DNA of 5,985 bases, from positions 1 through 5,985 of the forward strand of contig JAZRIK010000012.1 of assembly GCA_045645245.1 (NCBI GenBank). Reading direction: 5' to 3'. The notes under the pieces are model-generated. The model was given only the letters and a program-made list of their open reading frames with translations. It searched no databases and had not been told where the DNA came from. Source of the stretch: Scatosoma sp045645245. Lineage in GTDB: Bacteria > Bacillota > Clostridia > Christensenellales > Borkfalkiaceae. Of this stretch, positions 1-5,602 are shown one piece after another. Position numbers and translations under genes: made by a program. Position 1 is the stretch's first letter. The number at the start of each line of letters is the position of its first letter.

Positions 1-696
1 TGTCGCGGTACGGGCGCGAAAAACGGAACGGAGTACGCTACTTGCGGTAAGTGCCAAGGCAGCGGGGTTGTACAACAAGTACAAAATACGATGTTTGGGC
101 GCACCATTCGTCAAACGGTATGTCCCGATTGCGGCGGCAGCGGTAAAATTATCCGTGAAAAATGCCCCGATTGTAAGGGTAAGGGCTCGCAACGCAAGGA
201 AACGACGGTCACGCTGGATATTCCCGCAGGCGTGGATACGAACAGCTATATGAAAAAGAAGGGCTACGGGCAAGCCGCGCCGATGGGCGGTATCCCCGGC
301 GATTTAATCGTAGTTTTCCGCGTAGAACCGCATAAAATTTTCAAACGCGACCGCTTCGATTTACATCTCGATTTGCCTATCTCGTTCAAAACGGCGGCGC
401 TGGGCGGTACGGTCAAAGTACCGTCAATCGACGACACGTTCGAGTTCACCATTCCCGAAGGCACGCAAAGCGGTCAAGTATTTACCATTCGCGGAAAAGG
501 CATTCGTTCTGCACGCACGGGTACGGGCAATTTAATTTTGCGCGTGCTGGTGGAAGTGCCTACCAAGCTTTCCAAGGAACAGAAAAAGGCGATTGAAAAA
601 CTGGATAGCGATATTGAGCTTAAACAACAAGAGCGTATGAAAAAATACTCGGATAACGTGCAAGCGTTGTACGGTCAAAAACCGTTCGATAAATAA
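1..696 (+). CDS. dnaJ: Chaperone protein DnaJ (Hsp40), C-terminal part, 5' end outside window
   Basis: Co-chaperone of DnaK: it delivers unfolded clients and stimulates DnaK ATPase in the cytoplasm. The reading frame is open from base 1 and 231 residues are visible. The N-terminal J domain, the Gly/Phe linker and the first cysteine of the zinc domain lie upstream of the window. Visible order: the second cysteine of zinc motif 1 (C1, in CRGTGA), motif 2 CGKCQGSG (C15/C18), motif 3 CPDCGGSG (C41/C44), motif 4 CPDCKGKG (C55/C58), then the two beta-rich client-binding domains from about residue 63 to 200, with GGIPGDL, the DLPISFKTAALGG stretch and FTIRGKG. A charged helical tail resembling the dimerisation region ends the protein. 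The block between zinc motifs 2 and 3, with QNTMFGRTIRQTVCPDC, is typical of type I DnaJ. The internal ATG at 91 is not the start, since conserved zinc-finger sequence precedes it. The family assignment is certain; whether it lies in a hrcA-grpE-dnaK-dnaJ operon cannot be seen. Confidence 0.97.
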   Translation, partial: CRGTGAKNGTEYATCGKCQGSGVVQQVQNTMFGRTIRQTVCPDCGGSGKIIREKCPDCKGKGSQRKETTVTLDIPAGVDTNSYMKKKGYGQAAPMGGIPGDLIVVFRVEPHKIFKRDRFDLHLDLPISFKTAALGGTVKVPSIDDTFEFTIPEGTQSGQVFTIRGKGIRSARTGTGNLILRVLVEVPTKLSKEQKKAIEKLDSDIELKQQERMKKYSDNVQALYGQKPFDK

Positions 697-718
697 AAAA
701 CCGCATCAAAAAACAGAG

Positions 719-750
719 AAAGGGGTGATATGTATATCACTCCTTTGCTT
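719..750 (+). terminator. Likely intrinsic terminator after dnaJ
   Basis: A 12-bp inverted repeat, AAAGGGGTGATA (719-730) against TATCACTCCTTT (735-746), has one G-U pair and a four-base loop TGTA. It starts 22 bases after the dnaJ stop codon. The T tract is short (CTTTGCTT, partly inside the stem), so termination may be weaker than usual. Its GGGGTGA...ACTCC core resembles the terminator at 2130-2168. The stem is nearly symmetric, so a protein-binding palindrome is also possible. Confidence 0.6.
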
Positions 751-814
751 ATGCAAAAAGATGATTTTATCAATCGATAAAACAAATCAAAATACAAACT
801 TTTTTGCATTTTTT
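751..814 (+). other. AT-rich nested stem region between dnaJ and the aminotransferase
   Basis: An outer 9-bp stem pairs ATGCAAAAA (751-759) with TTTTTGCAT (801-809) and runs straight into further T residues (810-814). Inside it a 7-bp hairpin pairs TTTTATC (765-771) with GATAAAA (776-782) around the loop AATC. This could be a second, weaker terminator or only AT-rich chance pairing. No gene is visible in the 224-base gap at 697-920. The rest of the gap is T/A runs, including a 12-base self-complementary TTTTTATAAAAA at 821-832, and then a promoter. Confidence 0.35.
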
Positions 815-846
815 CGATTATTTTTATAAAAAGGGGCGTATTCAAG

Positions 847-875
847 TTGCAAAAAAAGAAAAAATTTTGTACAAT
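847..875 (+). promoter_or_regulatory. Sigma-A-type promoter for the aminotransferase gene
   Basis: A -35 box TTGCAA (847-852) and a -10 box TACAAT (870-875) are separated by exactly 17 bases of A/T-rich sequence. Transcription would begin near 881-883, giving a leader of about 40 bases before the ATG at 921. The gene is therefore probably transcribed independently of dnaJ. Confidence 0.75.
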
Positions 876-920
876 AGTATGCGTATAGAAAAAGTTTGAT
901 TTTTTACGGAGATAGACAGG

Positions 921-2120
921 ATGAAAAAGAGAATTGCAAATAGAATGACCACCCTTGCACCGTCGCTGACGTTGGCGATTTCGGCAAAGGCGAAAGCGAT
1001 GAAAGCGGCAGGCGAAAGCGTAGTGTCTTTTGGCGTTGGCGAGCCGGATTTTAACACGCCCGACCCGATTATCGCGGCGGCGAAAGCGGCGCTGGATAAC
1101 GGCTGCACAAAATACACGCCGTCGTCGGGGTTGTTGCCTTTAAGACAGGCAATTTGTAAAAAGTTTGAAAAGGATAACGCGCTTGCGTATGAGCCGTCGC
1201 AAATTATCGTTTCCAACGGCGCAAAGCATTCGATTTTTAACGCCTGCTATGCGGTTTTGGAAGAAGGGGACGAAGTAATTATTCCTGCACCCTACTGGCT
1301 GACGTATCCCGAAGTGGTAAAGGTATGCGGCGCGACGCCCGTGTTTTTAGAATGCAAAAAGGAAAACAAATTCAAATTTTCCGCAGAAGAATTGAAAGCG
1401 GCGATTACGCCGAAAACCAAAATGCTCATTTTCAACTCGCCGTCCAACCCGACGGGCGCGGTGTATAACGAAGAAGAAGTGCGCGCGATTGCCAAGGTAT
1501 GCGAAGAAGCGGAAATTTTCGTGCTTGCAGACGAAATTTATGAAAAGCTTTGCTATAAGGGCGTAAAACCTTTCTCGATTGCCAGATGCAGCGAAAAGAT
1601 GAAGGATTTGACCATTACCATCAACGGCGTATCCAAAACGTATGCGATGACGGGCTGGCGCGTGGGGTATCTTGCCGCTCCCAAGGACGTGGCAAAAGCC
1701 ATCGATTCGTTCCAAAGCCACGCAACCAGCAACGCTTGCTCTATCTCGCAATACGCGACGATAGAAGCGTTGTCGATGTCGGATAAAGATATTCAAACAA
1801 TGGTGGACGTATTCGACAAGCGCAGGGCAAAGCTGCTGCAGTTGATAAAAGATATCGACGGCGTGCAGGCGGTAGAGCCGGACGGCGCGTTTTACGTGAT
1901 GCTGGTCGTGGACGGCTTGTACGGTAAAAAGTATCAAGATAAACCCATTACGAGCTCGGTCGAATTTGCCGACGTGCTTTTGGACGCTAAAAAAGTGGCG
2001 ACCGTGCCCGGAGTATCGTTTGGCGCGGACGATTGCGTGCGCCTTTCGTATGCGTTGTCGGAAGCGGATTTGGAAGAAGGGTTGAAGCGCATCAAAGCGT
2101 TCGTGGAAGAATTAAAATAA
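921..2120 (+). CDS. aspB: Aspartate aminotransferase, PLP-dependent, class I subgroup Ib (AspB-like)
   Basis: Transfers the amino group between glutamate/2-oxoglutarate and oxaloacetate/aspartate in the cytoplasm, supplying aspartate for the lysine, threonine, methionine and asparagine branches. At 399 residues it has the normal family length. Visible motifs: GEPDFNTP (40-47), the NGAKHSI segment (99-105) whose lysine sits where subgroup Ib enzymes bind the distal substrate carboxylate, Y125-W126 stacking on the cofactor, SPSNPTG with N176, ADEIY with D204 and Y207 (PLP ring nitrogen and oxygen), the Schiff-base lysine K239 in SKTYAMTGWR, R247 for the cofactor phosphate, and R374 in RLSY for the alpha-carboxylate. 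GGAG at 908-911 lies 9 bases before the ATG. The gene has its own promoter and terminator, so it is probably monocistronic. Related Ib enzymes can also use prephenate or other acceptors, so the substrate range is inferred; the fold and chemistry are certain. Confidence 0.93.
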   Translation: MKKRIANRMTTLAPSLTLAISAKAKAMKAAGESVVSFGVGEPDFNTPDPIIAAAKAALDNGCTKYTPSSGLLPLRQAICKKFEKDNALAYEPSQIIVSNGAKHSIFNACYAVLEEGDEVIIPAPYWLTYPEVVKVCGATPVFLECKKENKFKFSAEELKAAITPKTKMLIFNSPSNPTGAVYNEEEVRAIAKVCEEAEIFVLADEIYEKLCYKGVKPFSIARCSEKMKDLTITINGVSKTYAMTGWRVGYLAAPKDVAKAIDSFQSHATSNACSISQYATIEALSMSDKDIQTMVDVFDKRRAKLLQLIKDIDGVQAVEPDGAFYVMLVVDGLYGKKYQDKPITSSVEFADVLLDAKKVATVPGVSFGADDCVRLSYALSEADLEEGLKRIKAFVEELK

Positions 2121-2129
2121 GCAAAATCA

Positions 2130-2168
2130 AGCGAAAACAGGGGTGAAAACTCCTATTTTTGCTTTCTT
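2130..2168 (+). terminator. Intrinsic terminator after the aminotransferase gene
   Basis: AGCGAAAACAGGGGT (2130-2144) pairs with ACTCCTATTTTTGCT (2149-2163) around a GAAA tetraloop. There is one C-A mismatch and there are two G-U pairs. The T-rich arm continues as TTCTT, an A-tract/T-tract arrangement typical of Rho-independent terminators. It begins ten bases after the TAA stop codon. Confidence 0.85.
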
Positions 2169-2223
2169 ACAAGAAAAAAGTAAAAAAAATTGTGTATTTT
2201 AGGAAAAATTTTTGCGAAAGGTA

Positions 2224-2252
2224 TTGAAATTCGTTGAAAAATTTGATAGAAT
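2224..2252 (+). promoter_or_regulatory. Sigma-A-type promoter with extended -10 for the P-loop gene
   Basis: A -35 box TTGAAA (2224-2229) and a -10 box TAGAAT (2247-2252) have a 17-base spacer, with TGA at 2244-2246 giving an extended -10. Transcription would start near 2258-2260 and give a leader of about 60 bases. That leader contains a small hairpin, GCAAG (2268-2272) with CTTGC (2278-2282), too small to call a riboswitch. Confidence 0.75.
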
Positions 2253-2318
2253 AGTATAAACCCAAAAGCAAGCAATACTTGCAAGCGGGCGAGCACTAAA
2301 TCTGGGAGGATTTATATT

Positions 2319-2732
2319 ATGATTAAAGTAATCTATGGCGCAAAAGGTACGGGTAAAACCAAGATGATGATCGACGCGGCGAACGCGGCGGTTAACGAGG
2401 CGAAAGGCCACTTGATTTTCATCACCGATTCGAAGCGCTATATGTATGATTTAGAACGCGAAGTGCGTTTCATCGACACGAGCGAATACGACGTAGCAGG
2501 TGAAGCTGCGCTTTGCGGATTCATCAAAGGCGTTATCGCTGGCAACCACGATAACGAGTACGTATTTATCGACGGCGTTGTTCGCATTGCGGGCAAACCC
2601 GTGCAAGAGCTTGCGGCATTCTTCTATATGCTTGACAAGGTAGCAAAAAACAACAATATGATTATTACGGTTGCGGTTTCTGCGGCGAAAGAAGATTTGC
2701 CCGATTTCGTGACGAAATATTTAGAAGACTGA
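2319..2732 (+). CDS. Small P-loop nucleotide-binding protein of unknown function
   Basis: A 137-residue soluble protein with a Walker A motif at its very N-terminus, GAKGTGKTK (residues 7-15, K13 and T14 contacting phosphate), and a Walker B-like strand YVFID ending in D85. A third hydrophobic strand, MIITVAVS (114-121), follows and would complete a minimal P-loop core. There is no signal peptide, membrane segment or second domain, and no room for the helical lid of AAA proteins. I recognise it as resembling a short, uncharacterised P-loop family conserved in Clostridia, but I know no assigned function. GGGAGGA (2304-2310) lies 8 bases before the ATG and a good promoter precedes it, so it is probably well expressed as a single gene. 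Its neighbours, aspartate aminotransferase and threonine synthase, do not by themselves define a role. Nucleotide binding is well supported; hydrolysis and function are not. Confidence 0.85.
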   Translation: MIKVIYGAKGTGKTKMMIDAANAAVNEAKGHLIFITDSKRYMYDLEREVRFIDTSEYDVAGEAALCGFIKGVIAGNHDNEYVFIDGVVRIAGKPVQELAAFFYMLDKVAKNNNMIITVAVSAAKEDLPDFVTKYLED

Positions 2733-2738
2733 TTTTTG

Positions 2739-2750
2739 GCGCAATTGCGC
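2739..2750. repeat. 12-base perfect palindrome GCGCAATTGCGC
   Basis: A self-complementary 12-mer starting six bases after the P-loop gene's stop codon. It has no loop-sized centre, so it looks more like a dimeric protein site or the foot of a larger structure than a hairpin. It may also be chance. Confidence 0.45.
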
Positions 2751-2753
2751 GAT

Positions 2754-2788
2754 AAAGGCGAACGGAGTACCGCTTTTTTCTCCGTTTG
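2754..2788 (+). terminator. Terminator-like hairpin with a competing alternative stem
   Basis: AAAGGCG (2754-2760) can pair with CGCTTTT (2771-2777), the T run continuing to 2779, which looks like a weak intrinsic terminator for the P-loop gene. Bases 2759-2767 (CGAACGGAG) can instead pair with 2780-2788 (CTCCGTTTG, one G-U). The two stems cannot form together, since both use bases 2759-2760 and the loop of the first is an arm of the second. Either could be the working form. Confidence 0.45.
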
Positions 2789-2797
2789 TGCTACGGA

Positions 2798-2886
2798 CGC
2801 AAGGCGTTTGTAAGAGTGATAATTGCCGAGCGGTGTGCGCCGCTCGGCGTTTTTAGAAAGAGCAAGCAAAGCGCAAGCGTTTGTAA
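2798..2886 (+). repeat. Imperfect direct repeat flanking the strong terminator
   Basis: CGCAAGGCGTTTGTAA (2798-2813) recurs as CGCAAGCGTTTGTAA (2872-2886), differing by one base deletion. A third related element, GGCGGTTTGTATAAAGTGAT at 2892-2911, resembles GGCGTTTGTAAGAGTGAT at 2803-2820. The copies lie on either side of the strong terminator and could be a small local duplication or repeated regulatory sites. TATAAA at 2901-2906 could be a -10 box for thrC, but no well-spaced -35 box matches it (TTTGTA at 2880-2885 is only 15 bases away). Confidence 0.5.
2825..2854 (+). terminator. Strong intrinsic terminator
   Basis: GCCGAGCGG (2825-2833) pairs perfectly with CCGCTCGGC (2840-2848) around a six-base loop, followed by G and five T residues (2850-2854). 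It is a nine-bp, GC-rich, textbook Rho-independent terminator. It lies 92 bases after the P-loop gene's stop codon and 138 bases before thrC, so it should separate the two transcripts unless it works as an attenuator. Confidence 0.9.
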
Positions 2887-2922
2887 AAAACGGCGGTTTG
2901 TATAAAGTGATATAGATAACAG

Positions 2923-2962
2923 GCAAAAAAAGGACAAGCAGTCGAAAGACTGTGGTTTTTGC
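2923..2962 (+). promoter_or_regulatory. Terminator-like stem in the thrC leader (possible attenuator)
   Basis: An inner stem CAGTC (2939-2943) with GACTG (2948-2952) is closed by a GAAA tetraloop. An outer stem GCAAAAA (2923-2929) pairs with TTTTTGC (2956-2962), with an unequal internal loop between them. GACTG-TGG-TTTTT looks like an intrinsic terminator placed 31 bases before the thrC start. If transcription begins upstream, near 2913, this stem could hold back thrC expression. No T-box consensus and no threonine-rich leader peptide are visible, so any control signal is unknown. Confidence 0.45.
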
Positions 2963-2977
2963 GTGTTCGAACGATAG

Positions 2978-2988
2978 AAAGAGGTGAT
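2978..2988 (+). promoter_or_regulatory. Shine-Dalgarno sequence that fixes the thrC start
   Basis: AAAGAGGTGAT matches the 16S rRNA anti-Shine-Dalgarno sequence nearly completely. Its GAGG core (2981-2984) is 8 bases before the ATG at 2993. The in-frame GTG at 2984-2986 lies inside this site and cannot be the start it serves. Confidence 0.85.
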
Positions 2989-2992
2989 AGAG

Positions 2993-4534
2993 ATGTATTT
3001 TATCAGCACGAGAGGCGGTGAAAAAGTGACGGGTGCGCAAGCAATCGTGCAAGGGCTTGCGAAAAACGGCGGTTTGTTCGTTCCCGAATCCTTCCCAAAA
3101 ATCAGCGTGGAAGAAATGGAAAAAATGTCGGAAATGTCGTATGCAGAGCGCGCGGCATTCGTTTTGGGTAAGTATCTTGCCGACGATTTGGGTGCAGACT
3201 TCTTGCAAGAAGTTTGCGAAAAAGCGTATTCTACCTTCCGCGGCAACGACCCTGCGCCGCTTGTGAAAATCGACGGCAATTTATTTATTTTAGAGCTTTT
3301 CCACGGCCCTACCTGCGCGTTTAAGGATATGGCGCTTACCGTTTTGCCTTACCTTTTGAAAAAGAGCTGCGAAGTGACGGGCATCAAAGACGATATCCTT
3401 ATTTTAGCCGCTACGAGCGGGGATACCGGCAAAGCCGCGCTGGAAGGCTTCCGCGACGTACCCGGTACGAAAGTAAACGTATTCTATCCCGACGAAGGCG
3501 TTGCGAAAATGCAGCGTTTGCAAATGTGCATTCAAGACGGCAATAACGTCAACGTATCCGCGATTCGCGGCAATTTCGACGATTGCCAACGCGCCGTGAA
3601 AAAATTATTCGCGTCCGAAGACTTCAATAACGAGCTTGCGAAAAAAGGCGTGCGTCTTTCGAGTGCGAATTCGATTAACTTCGGCCGTTTGGCACCGCAA
3701 ATTGCGTACTATTTCTCGTCCTATTTAGACCTTTTAACTTCCGGTCAAATCGAGATGGGCGACGCGGTGGATTTCGTTGTGCCTACGGGGAATTTTGGCG
3801 ATATTTTGGCGGGCTGGTACGCAAAGCAAATGGGCTTGCCCGTGCGTAAACTCGTTTGCGCGTCTAATAGAAACAAGGTGCTTGCCGATTTCTTCAAAAA
3901 GGGCGTATATGACGTAAAACGCAATTTCTTCCGCACGATGTCCCCGTCGATGGATATTTTGGTTTCGTCCAACTTGGAACGCTTACTCTTTGAAATCAGC
4001 GGTCGAGACGCCAAACGCACGGCGGAAAGAATGCAGTCGCTTGCCGATAAAAAAGAATATACGATTACCACCGCGGAAAAGGAAATTTTAGACAGAGAAT
4101 TTTTCGGCGGCTTTGCAAGCGAAGACGATACGGTGGAAGCGATGTACGAAGTGTTTGACGAATACGGCTACGCGATGGACACGCATACCGGCGTTGCGCT
4201 TGCCGTATATAATCAATACGTAGAAACGCTCAAATCGGACGACCCGAAAAAGAAAGATAAAACGCCGATTGTCGTGCTTTCTACCGCAAACCCGTATAAA
4301 TTCCCGCAAGACGTATTGTACGCGTTGTCGGGCAACGACGTAAAGGACAGCTTTAAGGGCATCAAGCGTTTGAATTTGCTTACGGCAATGAAACCGCCCA
4401 AGTGCTTACTCGATTTGCGCTACCGCCCCTTGCGCTTTAAGACGGTCGTGGATAACGATTTGAATAAGATGGCGGCGGAAGTGCTGAAATTTGTTGACGG
4501 CGCAGTCGTTCCCGTGCCCGACGCAGAGAAATAA
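2993..4534 (+). CDS. thrC: Threonine synthase
   Basis: Converts O-phospho-L-homoserine and water to L-threonine and phosphate, the last step of threonine synthesis, using PLP in the cytoplasm. From the ATG at 2993 the protein has 513 residues, the longer form of the family (E. coli ThrC is about 430). The N-terminal domain begins MYFISTRGGEKV and includes GLAKNGGLFVPESFP, a family signature. The PLP lysine is K111 in GPTCAFKDMAL. ATSGDTGKAA (140-149), SANSINFGR (224-232) and the cofactor-phosphate loop PTGNFGD (264-270) follow. STANPYKFP (430-438) is the late motif, with Asn at 433 where E. coli and yeast enzymes have His. All core residues I can check are present and the frame is intact. The gene is preceded by a strong terminator and a structured leader, so it probably has its own control. 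It is not next to hom or thrB in this window. Confidence 0.95.
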   Translation: MYFISTRGGEKVTGAQAIVQGLAKNGGLFVPESFPKISVEEMEKMSEMSYAERAAFVLGKYLADDLGADFLQEVCEKAYSTFRGNDPAPLVKIDGNLFILELFHGPTCAFKDMALTVLPYLLKKSCEVTGIKDDILILAATSGDTGKAALEGFRDVPGTKVNVFYPDEGVAKMQRLQMCIQDGNNVNVSAIRGNFDDCQRAVKKLFASEDFNNELAKKGVRLSSANSINFGRLAPQIAYYFSSYLDLLTSGQIEMGDAVDFVVPTGNFGDILAGWYAKQMGLPVRKLVCASNRNKVLADFFKKGVYDVKRNFFRTMSPSMDILVSSNLERLLFEISGRDAKRTAERMQSLADKKEYTITTAEKEILDREFFGGFASEDDTVEAMYEVFDEYGYAMDTHTGVALAVYNQYVETLKSDDPKKKDKTPIVVLSTANPYKFPQDVLYALSGNDVKDSFKGIKRLNLLTAMKPPKCLLDLRYRPLRFKTVVDNDLNKMAAEVLKFVDGAVVPVPDAEK

Positions 4535-4553
4535 CGTAGAATAAACAATCAGG

Positions 4554-4579
4554 CGGGGAAACGGTGCGTTTTCCCGTTT
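4554..4579 (+). terminator. Probable terminator after thrC
   Basis: CGGGGAAACG (4554-4563) pairs with CGTTTTCCCG (4567-4576), ten bp with one G-U and a three-base loop GTG, starting 20 bases after the thrC stop codon. Only TTT follows, so the U tract is poor. The same CGTTTTCCCG arm can also pair with two other copies downstream (4588-4596 and 4634-4643). Confidence 0.55.
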
Positions 4580-4643
4580 GCGTTCCACGGGAAACGGATA
4601 TGCGTATAATTTTATTAAAATACGATTGATTAGCGGGAAAACG
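4554..4643 (+). repeat. Three copies of a CGGGAAACG-like motif
   Basis: CGGGGAAACG (4554-4563), CGGGAAACG (4588-4596) and CGGGAAAACG (4634-4643) occur in one 90-base stretch, with one inverted partner CGTTTTCCCG (4567-4576). The third copy is the exact complement of that partner. The second lies just upstream of a perfect TATAAT and the third just upstream of TATAAA. They could be operator sites or alternative arms of one RNA structure. Confidence 0.5.
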
Positions 4644-4652
4644 TGGTATAAA
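4605..4652 (+). promoter_or_regulatory. Candidate promoter elements for the DUF5685 gene
   Basis: There is a perfect -10 hexamer TATAAT at 4605-4610, but the 17-base-spaced -35 position (4582-4587, GTTCCA) is poor. A second possibility is TTGATT (4626-4631) with TATAAA (4647-4652), whose spacer is 15 bases, shorter than usual. Some promoter is expected here because a hairpin ends the thrC transcript; which one is used is undecided. Confidence 0.4.
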
Positions 4653-4684
4653 TACATAGAAGGCATTTCAAAAAGGAGAAAAGT

Positions 4685-5554
4685 ATGTTCGGATACGTTC
4701 GCGCGGACGCGCCGTATTTATTTTTGAAAGACGATACGCTGTATAAAGCGATGTATTGCGGACTTTGCAAAGGTATTTCCAGCGTTTGCGGACAGTCGGC
4801 GCGTATGGGGCTTTCGTACGATATTACTTTTCTTTCCGTGCTTTTGCATAACTTAAAGGGCGTGGACGTAAATATTAAAAAGGGGCATTGCTTAACCCAT
4901 TGTATCCGTTCCAAGCAAATGGCGGACGTGGACGAAATGACCAAGCAATTAGGCGCGCTCAATACCATTTTGGCGTATTATAAATACACCGACGATATCC
5001 AAGACGGCGACGGCGGCAAAGCCAAGCGGTTGCTCTTCAAAAGCGGGTTCAAGCGCGCAAAAAAAGCGTATCCCAAAATAGAAGAAATCGTCAAACGCAA
5101 CTTAACCGAGCAAAGCCGCGTGGAAAAGAGTAAGTGCGACAGCGCGGAGCGGGCGGCGGACGCTACAGGAAATATGCTCGCGGAAATTTCCGCGCTGATT
5201 TTGGAAGAGAAACGCACGGAAATAACGGATAAGCTCTTTTATTCCATCGGGAAATGGATTTATTTAATCGACGCGTTGGACGATTATGACAAGGATAAGC
5301 AAAAGGGCGCGTATAATCCGTTCGTGCTGGGCTATCAAGCGGAATGCAAAGCCGATTTACTCAAGGGCAAGAGCGGGGAAGAAGTGCAATTTATCTTCCA
5401 CTCGATTTTTTACGATATACGCGAATGCTTATCGAGCGCGGAGTTTTGCTTCAACCGCGATTTGGTGGATAATATACTTTTGCGCGGTTTACCGCAAACG
5501 ACTAAGCAAGTAATGACAAAAACTGCGTGTAGAAATTGCAAAACACGCGAATAA
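4685..5554 (+). CDS. DUF5685 family protein of unknown function
   Basis: A 289-residue, predicted mostly alpha-helical protein. I recognise the DUF5685 pattern: N-terminal MFGYVR, then LYKAMYCGLCK (19-29) with the pair C25/C28, LSYDITFLSVLL (43-54), a Cys/His cluster GHCLTHC (67-73), LAYYKYTDDIQD (96-107) with an exact DDxxD at 103-107, and WIYLIDALDDYDKDKQKGAYNPF (191-213) with a second acid cluster D196, D199, D200, D202 and D204. A further CRNC pair (282-285) lies at the C-terminus. The cysteine pairs suggest metal binding. The two acidic motifs on helices recall metal-diphosphate sites of isoprenoid synthases, but this is only inference. No signal peptide or clear membrane segment is seen. 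GGAG (4675-4678) lies 6 bases before the ATG. The next gene starts 48 bases downstream with no terminator between, so the two are probably co-transcribed. Family membership is fairly sure; the activity is unknown. Confidence 0.85.
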   Translation: MFGYVRADAPYLFLKDDTLYKAMYCGLCKGISSVCGQSARMGLSYDITFLSVLLHNLKGVDVNIKKGHCLTHCIRSKQMADVDEMTKQLGALNTILAYYKYTDDIQDGDGGKAKRLLFKSGFKRAKKAYPKIEEIVKRNLTEQSRVEKSKCDSAERAADATGNMLAEISALILEEKRTEITDKLFYSIGKWIYLIDALDDYDKDKQKGAYNPFVLGYQAECKADLLKGKSGEEVQFIFHSIFYDIRECLSSAEFCFNRDLVDNILLRGLPQTTKQVMTKTACRNCKTRE

Positions 5555-5589
5555 TATCAAAAGGGAAGTAAATACCCAAACAAGGGAAT

Positions 5590-5593
5590 GGAG
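5590..5593 (+). promoter_or_regulatory. Ribosome binding site choosing the ATG at 5603
   Basis: GGAG at 5590-5593 lies 9 bases before the ATG at 5603. An earlier in-frame ATG at 5588 would add five residues (MEIEK) but overlaps this site and has only AAGGG with a one-base spacing. The later start also places the J-like domain at the expected N-terminus. Confidence 0.65.
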
Positions 5594-5602
5594 ATAGAAA
5601 AA

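Noticed and set aside
91..93. ATG within the first gene as a true start
   Set aside because: The frame is open to base 1 and encodes conserved DnaJ zinc-finger sequence upstream of this codon.
730..780. A 16-codon open frame beginning ATG TAT ATC ACT and preceded by an AAAGGGGTGAT-like ribosome site
   Set aside because: It overlaps a 12-bp hairpin whose arm is the supposed ribosome site, has no upstream promoter of its own, and is too short to judge without conservation data.
1347..1937. Minus-strand open frame of 196 codons inside the aminotransferase gene
   Set aside because: It is fully antisense to a conserved enzyme gene. Its His/Arg/Phe-rich composition is what the complement of this coding sequence would give.
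2733..2992. T-box or threonine leader-peptide attenuator for thrC
   Set aside because: No T-box sequence (TGGNACCGCG type) is present, and no ATG-started peptide rich in threonine or isoleucine codons occurs in the gap.
2624..3208. Minus-strand open frame of 194 codons spanning the end of the P-loop gene and the start of thrC
   Set aside because: It runs antisense across two clear genes and two plus-strand terminators, and its translation is low-complexity and unlike any family I know.
4600..4629. A nine-codon open frame (MRIILLKYD) before the DUF5685 gene
   Set aside because: It has no convincing ribosome binding site and overlaps the candidate -10 box, so it is most likely chance.
5588..5590. 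Upstream in-frame ATG for the J-like gene
   Set aside because: It overlaps the GGAG ribosome site that serves 5603, and its own possible ribosome site is only one base away.
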